5,921 nt of DNA from Nostocaceae cyanobacterium CSSed10_463m (GTDB lineage Bacteria; Cyanobacteriota; Cyanobacteriia; Cyanobacteriales; Nostocaceae), in NCBI GenBank assembly GCA_003556955.1, contig PWQB01000274.1, positions 1 to 5,921 on the forward strand, written 5' to 3'. The position numbers and the translations under genes are program-made. This document shows, piece after piece, positions 1-5,554 of this stretch; within the stretch, counting starts at the first letter, position 1, and each line of letters begins with the position of its first letter. The notes below the pieces were generated by a model, which did no database searches, had not been told where the DNA came from, and saw nothing but the letters and a program-made list of their open reading frames with translations.

Positions 1-181
1 CCCAAACATAATGTAATTGAGCATTGAATTTATACTTTTTTGCCATCGTAAAGGTGTGGCCAAATCCCCCCGGATGTTCATGCGCTTCCAATATTTGAAC
101 TTTATGGCCAGATTTTGCCATTAATGAGCCAAATACCAATGCTGACAAGCCACTACCTAAGATGAGATAATCTGTTTTCAT
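1..181 (-). CDS. FAD/NAD(P)-binding oxidoreductase, phytoene desaturase/carotene isomerase-like, N-terminal fragment
   Basis: Only the first 60 codons lie in the window; the rest runs off the left edge. The protein begins MKTDYLILGSGLSAL, a beta-strand followed by a dinucleotide-binding GxGxxA turn at residues 9-14. An acidic residue (E32, in QILEAHE) ends the second strand, where it would bind the adenine ribose. A PGGFGHTF segment follows at residues 37-44. That pattern (Rossmann fold plus GG..HTF) is typical of flavoproteins related to CrtI/CrtO phytoene desaturases, CrtISO carotene isomerases and retinol saturases, which act on hydrophobic polyenes at membranes. The start is fixed by the position of the Rossmann strand, although the ribosome binding site upstream is poor. 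It is divergent from the RNase D gene across 102 bp. The exact substrate cannot be told from the N-terminus. Confidence 0.85.
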   Translation of the reverse strand, partial: MKTDYLILGSGLSALVFGSLMAKSGHKVQILEAHEHPGGFGHTFTMAKKYKFNAQLHYVW

Positions 182-283
182 GCGTATATCAACCGCTCAA
201 GGTATCAGCGTGGATATGCAAAATGTTAATTTGGAAAACTGTAATTAACTTTATCTTACTCAACTATCAGGAAATATTCGCTC

Positions 284-1204
284 ATGCCATACTTAAATTC
301 TGCTAGTGATATTCGTGCCATAGTTACAGAATATACCAATGCTAAAACTTTGTGGATCGATACAGAGGTGGCTGATTATAAATCTCGTCATCCTAGATTG
401 TCACTGATTCAGGTGTTAGACGATCCGACAGATATGAGTGGCGATCGCGTTTATCTTTTAGATGTGCTAAATCAGCCTGATTTGGCTACTGAATTTATTG
501 AGCAAATTATGGTAAATGCTGATATTGAGAAGGTATTTCATAATGCTAGTTATGATTTGAAGTTTTTAGGCAGTAAAAGAGCGCAAAATATTACTTGTAC
601 TTTAGAAATGGCGAAGAAAATACCCTACTATATTTTGCCTTTACCGAATTACCAACTGAAAACTTTAGCAACAGCACTATGCAGATTTAATTATATTGAC
701 AAGCAGGAACAAGGCAGCGATTGGGGCAAGCGACCTTTAACTGAAGGACAGATTGAATATGCTTATTTAGATTGTATTTATCTAGCTCAAGTACATTTGC
801 AGTTATTAGAATTACAAGTAGCCAGTAATCCAGATCCCCAAAGGGAAGATTTAACAGCACTGGATACCAGATACAGAGAATTATCAGAACATTGGCAGTT
901 ATTAAATTCAGAATTTGAGCATCTGCAAGAACGCTTAAAAAAAGCGATGCAGGCTCAAAATATCATGGAAACCCCTGTTTGTAAGTTAAGTAGTTATGAA
1001 AGGAAATCGGTAAAAGTACCATTTACGGAGTTAGTTAAACTGGTACAAAATCAAAATGTCAGTTTAGATTTCCCCATTACACTGACACAAAAAATGCAAA
1101 AAGATTTAGGGCAAAATTTGCAGCAATTGTCTGTAGATATAGATACTACTACATCTTGGCGACTGTCTACCAAAAAACCAGAAGATGCGGAACCACAAGA
1201 GTAA
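284..1204 (+). CDS. rnd: Ribonuclease D-type 3'-5' exonuclease (DEDDy), short cyanobacterial form
   Basis: A 306-aa protein with an N-terminal DEDDy exonuclease domain (about residues 10-180). Exo I is WIDTEVAD with D26 and E28, Exo II is HNASYDLKFL with D91, and Exo III is YAYLD with Y159 and D163. These are the acidic residues that bind two metal ions and the tyrosine that positions the attacking water. The QGSDWGKRPL segment (about 143-152) is characteristic of RNase D, which trims 3' ends of tRNA precursors and other structured RNAs in the cytoplasm. E. coli RNase D (about 375 aa) has two C-terminal HRDC domains. Here residues 190-306 instead hold a charged helical, probably coiled-coil stretch (about 197-225) and a basic tail, with no recognisable HRDC. 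The ATG is preceded by AGGAAA at 269-274, 9 nt upstream. A role in tRNA maturation is by family analogy. Confidence 0.9.
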   Translation: MPYLNSASDIRAIVTEYTNAKTLWIDTEVADYKSRHPRLSLIQVLDDPTDMSGDRVYLLDVLNQPDLATEFIEQIMVNADIEKVFHNASYDLKFLGSKRAQNITCTLEMAKKIPYYILPLPNYQLKTLATALCRFNYIDKQEQGSDWGKRPLTEGQIEYAYLDCIYLAQVHLQLLELQVASNPDPQREDLTALDTRYRELSEHWQLLNSEFEHLQERLKKAMQAQNIMETPVCKLSSYERKSVKVPFTELVKLVQNQNVSLDFPITLTQKMQKDLGQNLQQLSVDIDTTTSWRLSTKKPEDAEPQE

Positions 1205-1540
1205 AACTGCTTAATCGTCCAATTTACTATCTGAGTGAGGCGAATTTTTGGCAAAAATTTAATATTAATTAAACTTTTGATTTTTTCAGCCAATTATGCA
1301 TAAAGTATAAGGAAAAACATAAAAATATTCTTTGGTTGTCTAAAATAGAATCCTTACTAACAAATAGCTATTCTTGTAGCGTCTCCCTGTGAGGGAAGGA
1401 CATCAAGAAAGAAGGAAATAAGAAAATAAATTTGGCACAGTCTGACAGAAATAATGGTGCAGTAACCAGTTTTATTTCGAGGCACGAATTAAAGTTAGTG
1501 CTAATTGTAATCCAGGTGTAATGACAATTTAAGGTAAGTT
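1205..1540. other. Intergenic region between RNase D and TPR genes, leader of the TPR gene
   Basis: This 336-bp spacer has no convincing ORF. An AT-only hairpin (AATTTTT at 1243-1249, AAAAATT at 1253-1259) and an overlapping TTTAAT/ATTAAA inverted repeat (1258-1273) precede a T-run near 1279-1286. They might end the RNase D transcript, but the stem is too AT-rich to be a strong intrinsic terminator. A small perfect hairpin, TCCCT-GTG-AGGGA, lies at 1384-1396 within a GTAGCGTCTCCCTGTGAGGG segment of a type often seen between Nostoc genes. It is followed by a purine-rich tract to about 1430. The TPR gene has AAGG at 1531-1534, 6 nt before its ATG. No promoter stood out: a weak candidate is TTGATT near 1277 with TAAAGT about 18 bp further on. 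The long leader could hold a small RNA or regulatory structure that I could not recognise. Confidence 0.4.
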
Positions 1541-2383
1541 ATGAAACTGCGGCTATTGAAGCAAGAACAGGTTAAGGTTAAGAGAACATTGACTATAGCT
1601 GTGGTTACCGCATTGAGTGCAATTACCAGTATTTCTTGTAGTCAGAACAAAGATGTATTAGTAACAGAAGTTGGTATTAGTCCCCCCAACAGTCGGATGG
1701 CTCAAACATCCGCAGCTGGTAATCTCTATGTGCAGGGGAAGAATCAACATCTCAGAGGTGACCTGCAAGGGGCGATCGCTACCTATACTAGAGTTATTGA
1801 GATGGATGCAAATTTTGCCCCAGCCTATAAAAGTCGGGGACTAGCTTACTTTGATGCGGGAGATAAGCAAAGAGCGATCAATGATTACAATCAAGCTCTG
1901 AATCTTTCTCCTGACGATGCCGAAGCCTACAATAATCGAGGTAATGCGCTGGCTTCTCTGGGAGATCACCAACGGGCGCTCTCTGACTATAACGAAGCTA
2001 TTCGCCTGTCTCCCCGTTATGCTGAAGCCTATAATAATCGGGGAAATGCCCGCGCAGCTCTGGGAGATAAGAACGAGGCCATAAATGACTTTAACCAAGC
2101 CATTAGCCTCGATTCTCGCTATGCCATTGCTTACAATAATCGGGGAAATGCCCGTGCAGCGCAAGGAGATCGACAAGGTGCGATCGCTGATTACAATCAA
2201 GCCATTCGCCTCAATTCCACTTTTGGCGCTGCCTACAATAATCGGGGAAATGCTCGTGCGGCTCAGGGAGATCGACAGGGGGCGCTCCAGGATTTACAAA
2301 AAGCCGCCAGCATTTTTCAATCACAAAATAACAATGACTTATATCAACAAGTGATGAACAATATTAGAGAGTTGGGACAATAG
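1541..2383 (+). CDS. Exported tetratricopeptide repeat (TPR) protein, possible lipoprotein
   Basis: A 280-aa protein. Residues 1-33 look like an export signal: a basic start (K2, R4, K7, K12, K14, R15), a hydrophobic core (about 17-31) and a cysteine at 33 in SISCSQ. That cysteine could be lipidated, but the -3 residue is S rather than the usual L, so type II processing is uncertain. A low-complexity linker (34-58) leads to at least five TPR units of exactly 34 residues. Equivalent AY positions fall at 95, 129, 163, 197 and 231, with a more divergent unit before (about 59-92) and a helical cap after (about 250-280). Units read AYNNRGNA..GD...A..DYNQAI.L, the helix-turn-helix consensus of protein-binding TPR scaffolds. 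Such proteins usually assemble complexes at the inner membrane or in the periplasm; the partner is not deducible. The start has AAGG 6 nt upstream. It ends 30 bp from the convergent gene at 2414-2758. Confidence 0.88.
   Translation: MKLRLLKQEQVKVKRTLTIAVVTALSAITSISCSQNKDVLVTEVGISPPNSRMAQTSAAGNLYVQGKNQHLRGDLQGAIATYTRVIEMDANFAPAYKSRGLAYFDAGDKQRAINDYNQALNLSPDDAEAYNNRGNALASLGDHQRALSDYNEAIRLSPRYAEAYNNRGNARAALGDKNEAINDFNQAISLDSRYAIAYNNRGNARAAQGDRQGAIADYNQAIRLNSTFGAAYNNRGNARAAQGDRQGALQDLQKAASIFQSQNNNDLYQQVMNNIRELGQ
1925..2332 (+). repeat. Four in-phase 102-bp tandem repeats encoding TPR units
   Basis: Units start at 1925, 2027, 2129 and 2231, each 102 bp (34 codons). The core AATAATCG recurs at 1931, 2033, 2135 and 2237. 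The last three cores share AATAATCGGGGAAATGC, including identical synonymous codons, while the rest of each unit varies more and the fourth unit diverges after its first half. The nucleotide identity exceeds what protein constraint requires, suggesting recent duplication or gene conversion. Confidence 0.85.
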
Positions 2384-2413
2384 GCACAATTGTTCATTCA
2401 CCCATTGCCCCAT

Positions 2414-2758
2414 CTATTTACCTAATAAAGATTCAAATTCAGCTTGTAAGGATCTGATTTCTGCCAGCCTAGCGACGAGGATGTTTTCATTACCAGCATC
2501 AGTTAATCGGAATTTCCAATAACGAATACTTTCCGCATTATTTAACCAAAACTGCACTACAGTATCTAGAACTTGTTCGGTATTCCAACCCCATTTTACT
2601 GGTAACGGTTCTACAGTCTCTAGCAAGGCATCCAAGGTACATATATGGGTGCTGAGATATTCTACACCTCCTTTATTTGGTTGGTTGATGGTCTTTTGCT
2701 GTTGACTAAAAAATTGCCAAATAGGAGATACACCTACAATGTCAAACGTATATTTCAT
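2414..2758 (-). CDS. Conserved-looking hypothetical protein, 114 aa
   Basis: I do not recognise a named family. The protein is soluble-looking, with no signal peptide or membrane segment. It begins MKYTFDIVGVSPIWQFF, is rich in tryptophan and aromatic residues (W14, a KWGWN motif near 55-59, FWLNN and YWKFRL in the second half), and ends in a charged amphipathic helix (ARLAEIRSLQAEFESLLG). The frame is clearly genuine. GGAGG (plus-strand 2765-2769) sits 6 nt upstream of the ATG, and a good sigma70-type promoter lies at 2796-2824. An ATG 6 nt further upstream, between the ribosome binding site and the start, hits TGA after two codons, so the ATG at 2758 is the start. It is convergent with the TPR gene and divergent from the CIRCE-controlled transporter. 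Small proteins of this style are common as cyanobacteria-restricted unknowns; that part is an impression, not a search result. Confidence 0.8.
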   Translation of the reverse strand: MKYTFDIVGVSPIWQFFSQQQKTINQPNKGGVEYLSTHICTLDALLETVEPLPVKWGWNTEQVLDTVVQFWLNNAESIRYWKFRLTDAGNENILVARLAEIRSLQAEFESLLGK

Positions 2759-2795
2759 TCCATTCCTCCCAATAATGAGTTAGTTGTGTGGAAAA

Positions 2796-2824
2796 ATTTT
2801 ATTCTGCTTTTAAGTTGTTGCCAA
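2796..2824 (-). promoter_or_regulatory. Sigma70-type promoter of the 114-aa gene
   Basis: Read on the minus strand, TTGGCA (plus 2819-2824; 5 of 6 to TTGACA) and TAAAAT (plus 2796-2801; 5 of 6 to TATAAT) are separated by exactly 17 bp. Transcription would start near 2789, giving a leader of about 30 nt that includes the GGAGG site. It is 70 bp from the divergent CIRCE promoter. Confidence 0.6.
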
Positions 2825-2893
2825 AAGTCCTCTATTTTTTTCTAGAAACAGTATTTGTTTGTCGATAATCTGGCAATATTATTTTTTGGAAGA

Positions 2894-2920
2894 TTAGCAC
2901 TCTCAGCCAACGAGTGCTAT
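2894..2920 (+). promoter_or_regulatory. CIRCE operator (HrcA binding site)
   Basis: TTAGCACTC (2894-2902), a 9-bp spacer (2903-2911) and GAGTGCTAT (2912-2920) match the CIRCE consensus TTAGCACTC-N9-GAGTGCTAA at 17 of 18 arm positions. Only the last base differs, with exact spacer length. CIRCE is bound by the repressor HrcA, classically in front of groESL, groEL and dnaK operons, and cyanobacterial groESL1 and groEL2 carry it. No chaperone gene follows here; the next downstream gene is an EamA-type transporter. The right arm overlaps the TATAAT element, so bound HrcA would block RNA polymerase. The deviating final T is itself part of that -10 box. Confidence 0.92.
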
Positions 2921-2923
2921 AAT
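2894..2923 (+). promoter_or_regulatory. CIRCE-embedded promoter of the EamA transporter gene
   Basis: A perfect -10 box TATAAT lies at 2918-2923, starting inside the right CIRCE arm. The best -35 is TTAGCA at 2894-2899 (4 of 6 to TTGACA, 18-bp spacing) inside the left arm. Initiation near 2930 would give a leader of about 54 nt before the proposed ATT start. The -10 call is strong and the -35 assignment weaker. Confidence 0.7.
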
Positions 2924-2952
2924 TGTTTTAGCTATTTATTTTATTATTAGAG

Positions 2953-2980
2953 ATTTTCCAGCATTATTTAAGGGGGAAAT
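2953..2980 (+). promoter_or_regulatory. Ribosome binding site of the transporter with possible occluding hairpin
   Basis: AGGGGG at 2971-2976 is a strong Shine-Dalgarno, 7 nt before the ATT at 2984. Upstream, ATTTTCC (2953-2959) can pair with GGGAAAT (2974-2980) through seven consecutive pairs, one of them U-G, closing a loop of 14 nt. The stem covers half of the Shine-Dalgarno and resembles, in logic, U-rich RNA thermometers such as the fourU type. It is weak (only two G-C pairs) and may be coincidental. Confidence 0.35.
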
Positions 2981-2983
2981 TAT

Positions 2984-3898
2984 ATTTTTAATAATTTCTT
3001 AATAAATGCCAGAGGTGAATTAGCTGCGTTAGCTGCTGCTGGTTTATGGGCGATCGCTTCGGTGGTATATGGCATTGTGGGGCAGCAAATTCCACCGCTA
3101 CGGCTGAATTTAATTAAGGGGATGGTAGCGATCGCCTTGCTAATTGTGACTATCTTAGTAACTGGTGAATCCTTGCCCACCTCCACCCCCATGCCAATTT
3201 TGCTGCTGTGTCTGAGTGGAGTGATAGGTATTAGCTGGGGTGATACGGCTTTTTTAGGGGCGATTAATTACTTGGGCGCACGCCGTGTTTTACTGCTGAG
3301 TACCCTTGCACCTCCCATGACGGCGATCGCGGCCATGATTTGGCTACAAGAAAGTTTAAACATCACGGCTTGGGGGGGAATTTTCATCACTATTCTGGGA
3401 GTGGCTTGGGTAGTTACAGAAAGAGTTCCCGGTAGTAGTAATGATGCTCCCACCCACCTATGGAGAGGTATCGGTTTGGGCTTATTAGCGGCGATCGCCA
3501 ATGCCATTGGGACAATTATCTCTCGCATAGCATTTACTACTGGTAATATGACATCTGTGTGGGCGGCTTTATTGCGTTTAGGGGCAGCCGAATTGATTCT
3601 TTTAGGGTGGATGTGTTTACCCAACCGTCAGGCGCAAGCATTACCCTCATCAGAAAGACAAACCTGGCGAATCATTCTTGCCACTTGCTTTGCGGCTTTT
3701 TGTGGGACTTATTTAGGTATATGGCTACAACAAACGGCAATTAAATTCACGTCAGCCGGAATTGCTTCCACCTTGTTACAGACTAGCCCCATATTTGTGA
3801 TTCCCCTGGCTATGTGCATGGGTGAAAAAGTCAGTTGGCGAGCGATCGCTGGTGTCATTATTGCCCTCATCGGCATGGGATTATTATTTTTTTCATAA
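2984..3898 (+). CDS. EamA/DMT-superfamily transporter, probable ATT start
   Basis: With the start proposed here the protein has 304 aa and about ten membrane segments, roughly at 13-33, 40-60, 71-97, 102-121, 127-144, 160-180, 190-211, 228-246, 259-278 and 284-303. Two EamA repeats each end in the family signature: LQESLNITAWGGIFITILGV, and GEKVSWRAIAGVIIALIGMG at the C-terminus. Drug/metabolite transporters move small metabolites, often exporting amino acids or nucleobases, across the inner membrane; the substrate is unknown. The frame is open from 2972 but holds no ATG, GTG or TTG before GTG at 3062. That GTG falls inside the first membrane segment, after the family-like ARGELAALAAAGLWAIASVVYG stretch (given here in two parts: ARGELAALAAAG, then LWAIASVVYG). 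ATT at 2984 lies 7 nt after AGGGGG, so it is the best start. Alternatives are a start mutation or a sequencing error. A CIRCE promoter lies upstream and five HIP1 sites lie within. Confidence 0.85.
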   Translation: MFNNFLINARGELAALAAAGLWAIASVVYGIVGQQIPPLRLNLIKGMVAIALLIVTILVTGESLPTSTPMPILLLCLSGVIGISWGDTAFLGAINYLGARRVLLLSTLAPPMTAIAAMIWLQESLNITAWGGIFITILGVAWVVTERVPGSSNDAPTHLWRGIGLGLLAAIANAIGTIISRIAFTTGNMTSVWAALLRLGAAELILLGWMCLPNRQAQALPSSERQTWRIILATCFAAFCGTYLGIWLQQTAIKFTSAGIASTLLQTSPIFVIPLAMCMGEKVSWRAIAGVIIALIGMGLLFFS

Positions 3899-3922
3899 CA
3901 ACCGCCAAGGTGGTTAGAACAT
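3899..3922 (+). repeat. 24-bp element, inverted copy at 5871-5894, directly after the transporter stop
   Basis: This 24-bp segment matches the reverse complement of 5871-5894 at 22 of 24 positions, starting one base after the TAA of the transporter. It contains a hairpin, AACCGC (3900-3905) with GTGGTT (3910-3915) and loop CAAG, one pair being G-T. No T-run follows, so it is at best a weak or factor-dependent transcription end. Confidence 0.6.
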
Positions 3923-4365
3923 AAGCCCCTACTGATTTTCCCGACACCCTTATTCTTGAATTTCGACTTTGTGGCAATTTGGCAGACAAAATAACTCGAT
4001 TGCAGTTTTAATTGAAATAACAGTTGGGTCACTGAGACAAACAGCTTCGATTAATCTCAGAAATCCCACACAATTGCCAGTTGCTGATCCCTGCGCTGTA
4101 GAACGCCGATAAATGGTTGATACAGGTAGTTACAGCACAAGATCACCGCTTCACTGCAACTGGCTAACAATCAAACCAAAAACACATAAAGTCACTTATA
4201 GCAAAGTGCTGAGTGCTGAGTAAAAACCAATTTAGATCAAGGCTTTTAGCAATCAACAATGTCCTCACGTGTATGCGTAGTGCTATAACTGGTAAGACCT
4301 GTCCTTTACCCTTTTTGCTGTTGCTGTTGGGCTTTTCAACCTACCCTGAATAATTCCACTTTTCT
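3923..4365. other. Gene-poor spacer with dispersed repeat and a start-less open frame
   Basis: No supported gene. On the minus strand a frame is open from 4129 down to a TAA at 3950-3952 (59 codons) and encodes protein-like text such as NCVGFLRLIEAVCLSD and AIELFCLPNCHKVEIQE. It has no ATG; the only GTG (4069) lacks a ribosome binding site. It could be the 3' remnant of a decayed gene or chance. The dispersed repeat at 4197-4265 follows. A small inverted repeat, GGTAA/TTACC, spans 4291-4310 without a T-run. I see no terminator for the minus-strand gene ending at 4366. Confidence 0.35.
4197..4265 (+). repeat. Dispersed intergenic repeat, copy A, with AGTGCTG heptamer repeats
   Basis: This 69-bp segment runs from TATAGCAAAG to CAATCAACAATGTCCT and matches 5771-5877 at 62 of 69 positions once a 38-bp insertion in the latter is removed. 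It includes 2.4 tandem copies of the heptamer AGTGCTG (4205-4221), resembling the short tandemly repeated repetitive (STRR) sequences of heterocystous cyanobacteria. The match to copy B ends at 4265, just before CACGTG. Confidence 0.8.
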
Positions 4366-4590
4366 TTATGAATTAGATGATTTCTCTGACTTGACTTTTT
4401 TGATTAATTCCATATAGATATTAACCTCATTAACTTCTAAATCATGCTCAATTCTAGTGACTCGCCAGTTTTCCTTATTTAAGTAAATTTCTTCTCCTAC
4501 TCTGGGAGTAAATTGCAAATCATAGAATTTTTTCAGATAATCTTTTTGTTTTTCTTCCCATAATATGACTTTAGCTGTTTCTAGGCTCAT
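4366..4590 (-). CDS. Small hypothetical protein, 74 aa
   Basis: I do not recognise the family. The start at 4590 is chosen because AGGAG (plus-strand 4596-4600) lies 5 nt upstream. A longer version starting at 4638 would add 16 residues but has no ribosome binding site. The protein begins with a charged helix (MSLETAKVILWEEKQKDYLKK, of which about residues 2-20 are helical). A predicted beta-rich part follows: FTPRVGEEIYLNKENWRVTR, then IEHDLEVNEVNIYMELIKK. A hydrophilic, lysine- and serine-rich tail ends it. The pattern 'RVGEEI.L....WRV.RIEHDLE......Y.EL' suggests a small beta-barrel, SH3-like fold, but this is inference. There is no signal peptide or membrane segment. It stands alone between two repeat-bearing spacers and is transcribed in the same direction as the CAP gene, 327 bp downstream of it. 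Confidence 0.65.
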   Translation of the reverse strand: MSLETAKVILWEEKQKDYLKKFYDLQFTPRVGEEIYLNKENWRVTRIEHDLEVNEVNIYMELIKKVKSEKSSNS

Positions 4591-4917
4591 TGCTTCTCCT
4601 ATTGTTTGACTCAATGACTCTGAGCATTTTCCTGTCATGCATTATGGTAATTTTATCTTACTAATTCCATGTCATAGCGTAGTCAAAACCACACTTTTTT
4701 AATTGATTTTTTGGTAATCATCGCAATTGATTGATTTATCCCAACTAAAGCATCAGTTTAAATACATCCAAACCCGAATACTGTTCGGTTAACGATATTT
4801 GCACATTGGAGATCCCCCTAAATCCCCCTTACAAAGGGGGACTTTGAGGACTTTAGCCCTGCTAAAAAAGGGGGGTGGTGGGGAGCAAAACCTTTCCGAA
4901 GTTTCTGAAGAGTTAAT
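4591..4917. other. Spacer upstream of the 74-aa gene and downstream of the CAP gene
   Basis: No gene seen. Read on the minus strand, TTGACT (around plus 4681-4686) is a fair -35 for the 74-aa gene, but the best -10 (TAAGAT) sits 20 bp away, so I do not call a promoter. A small stem CCGAA-TACTG-TTCGG lies at 4774-4788. The hairpin repeat at 4811-4885 occupies the right end, next to the CAP stop codon. Confidence 0.35.
4811..4885 (+). repeat. Cyanobacterial GATCCCCC/AAGGGGG hairpin repeat
   Basis: The element starts GATCCCCCTAAATCCCCC and forms a perfect hairpin: TCCCCCTT (4823-4830), loop ACA, AAGGGGGA (4834-4841). A second stem, TTTAGC (4852-4857) with GCTAAA (4861-4866), follows. A G-rich end (GGGGGGTGGTGGGG, from about 4870) can pair with the opening C-runs. 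Repeats of this wording are widespread between genes of filamentous cyanobacteria. It sits 33 bp after the CAP gene stop and may help end that transcript, though no U-run follows directly in the minus direction. Confidence 0.75.
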
Positions 4918-5517
4918 TCATCGTTGTCTACCGTACAACATTGTCCAGTAAAGTACATTGTTACTACCCCGAACAGCGCTTACACCACCATCTTGATAAT
5001 TTGAGTTCATAATATTAGCGCAATGACCTGGACTTTTTAGCCATGCTTGCACTACGTCATTCGGAGTTTTTTGCCCAGCCGCCACATTCTCAGCAATAGC
5101 TCTCCATTGATACCCTGCTTGCGTTGCACGTTGTCCCATAGAACTACCATTAGAACCTGTGTGACTCATTTTTCTGGTTCTAGCCATGTCTGAACTATGT
5201 ACCTGTGCTGCATTATTGAGGCTAGCATTTGCAGACAATGGACTTGCGGCGTTAAATCTCTGGTTTCCACACACACGTCCCTGAGACCTAGCTTGATTCA
5301 CTAATTGAATTACTTGGTTTGATACAGAGTTTTGAGCTTGTTGTGCTTGTGCGACAGAAGCACTTTGCTGCAAAATAGTATCACTCAATTCGGGTAATAA
5401 AAAAGATGTAGTTAAAGACGAACACACTACTAGTCCAATAACAGATAGTTTGTTATTTTTTACTGTAAATAATTTTGTTGTTAGGAATGGAACTATGAAA
5501 TTTTTAACAATAGACAT
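4918..5517 (-). CDS. Secreted CAP/SCP-domain protein (YkwD/PR-1-like)
   Basis: A 199-aa protein. Residues 1-58 form an export region: a basic segment (K15-K23), a hydrophobic stretch (about 25-43) and an AQA site at 56-58 that could be cut by signal peptidase. The gap between core and AQA is longer than usual, so an uncleaved membrane anchor is possible. Residues 64-197 are a CAP domain. HSSDMA lies near 107-112, MSHTGSNGSS at 117-126 (H119), IAENVAAG at 141-148 (E143) and WLKSPGHCANIMN at 159-171 (H165), with YWTMLYG at the end. H119, E143 and H165 occupy the conserved cavity positions. C83 and C166 could form a disulfide outside the cytoplasm. Bacterial CAP proteins are extracytoplasmic and their biochemical role is mostly unsettled. 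AGGAAA (plus 5525-5530) is 7 nt before the ATG. No HIP1 site is present. Confidence 0.92.
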   Translation of the reverse strand: MSIVKNFIVPFLTTKLFTVKNNKLSVIGLVVCSSLTTSFLLPELSDTILQQSASVAQAQQAQNSVSNQVIQLVNQARSQGRVCGNQRFNAASPLSANASLNNAAQVHSSDMARTRKMSHTGSNGSSMGQRATQAGYQWRAIAENVAAGQKTPNDVVQAWLKSPGHCANIMNSNYQDGGVSAVRGSNNVLYWTMLYGRQR

Positions 5518-5554
5518 GATTGGTTTTCCTGATAAATTAACTGGCTTTTAAATA

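Larger units (their letters stand above)
441..3849. repeat. HIP1 palindromes (GCGATCGC), eight copies
   Basis: Copies begin at 441 (RNase D), 1772 and 2180 (TPR), and 3050, 3128, 3323, 3491 and 3842 (transporter). All lie within coding sequence. HIP1 is the highly over-represented octamer of many cyanobacterial genomes and supports the taxonomic assignment. None occurs right of 3849. Confidence 0.9.

Noticed and set aside
1051..1293. Minus-strand ORF over the end of RNase D
   Set aside because: It overlaps a well supported gene on the opposite strand, with no recognisable motif or ribosome binding site.
1841..2200. Minus-strand ORF opposite the TPR repeats, and plus-strand ORF 2085-2354
   Set aside because: They are shadows of the repeat-coding frame, with repetitive low-quality translations and no ribosome binding site.
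1925..2332. Regularly spaced repeats considered as a CRISPR array
   Set aside because: The repeats are in phase with codons, spaced exactly 34 codons apart, and encode TPR motifs.
2645..2845. Plus-strand ORF antisense to the 114-aa gene
   Set aside because: It runs across the promoter and start of the supported minus-strand gene and has no domain features.
3268..3624. Minus-strand ORF inside the transporter, together with 3709-4032 and 2980-3192 on the same strand
   Set aside because: All are antisense to a membrane protein with clear family features; basic or proline-rich translations of this kind are typical of shadow frames.
3062..3898. Transporter starting at GTG 3062 (278 aa)
   Set aside because: It would cut through the first transmembrane segment and discard the conserved-looking ARGELAAL stretch; there is no ribosome binding site in front of this GTG.
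4291..4310. GGTAA/TTACC hairpin as terminator of the 74-aa gene
   Set aside because: The stem is short, the site is 56 nt past the stop, and no T-run follows in the minus direction.
4366..4638. 90-aa version of the small minus-strand protein
   Set aside because: There is no ribosome binding site before the ATG at 4638, whereas AGGAG lies 5 nt before the ATG at 4590.
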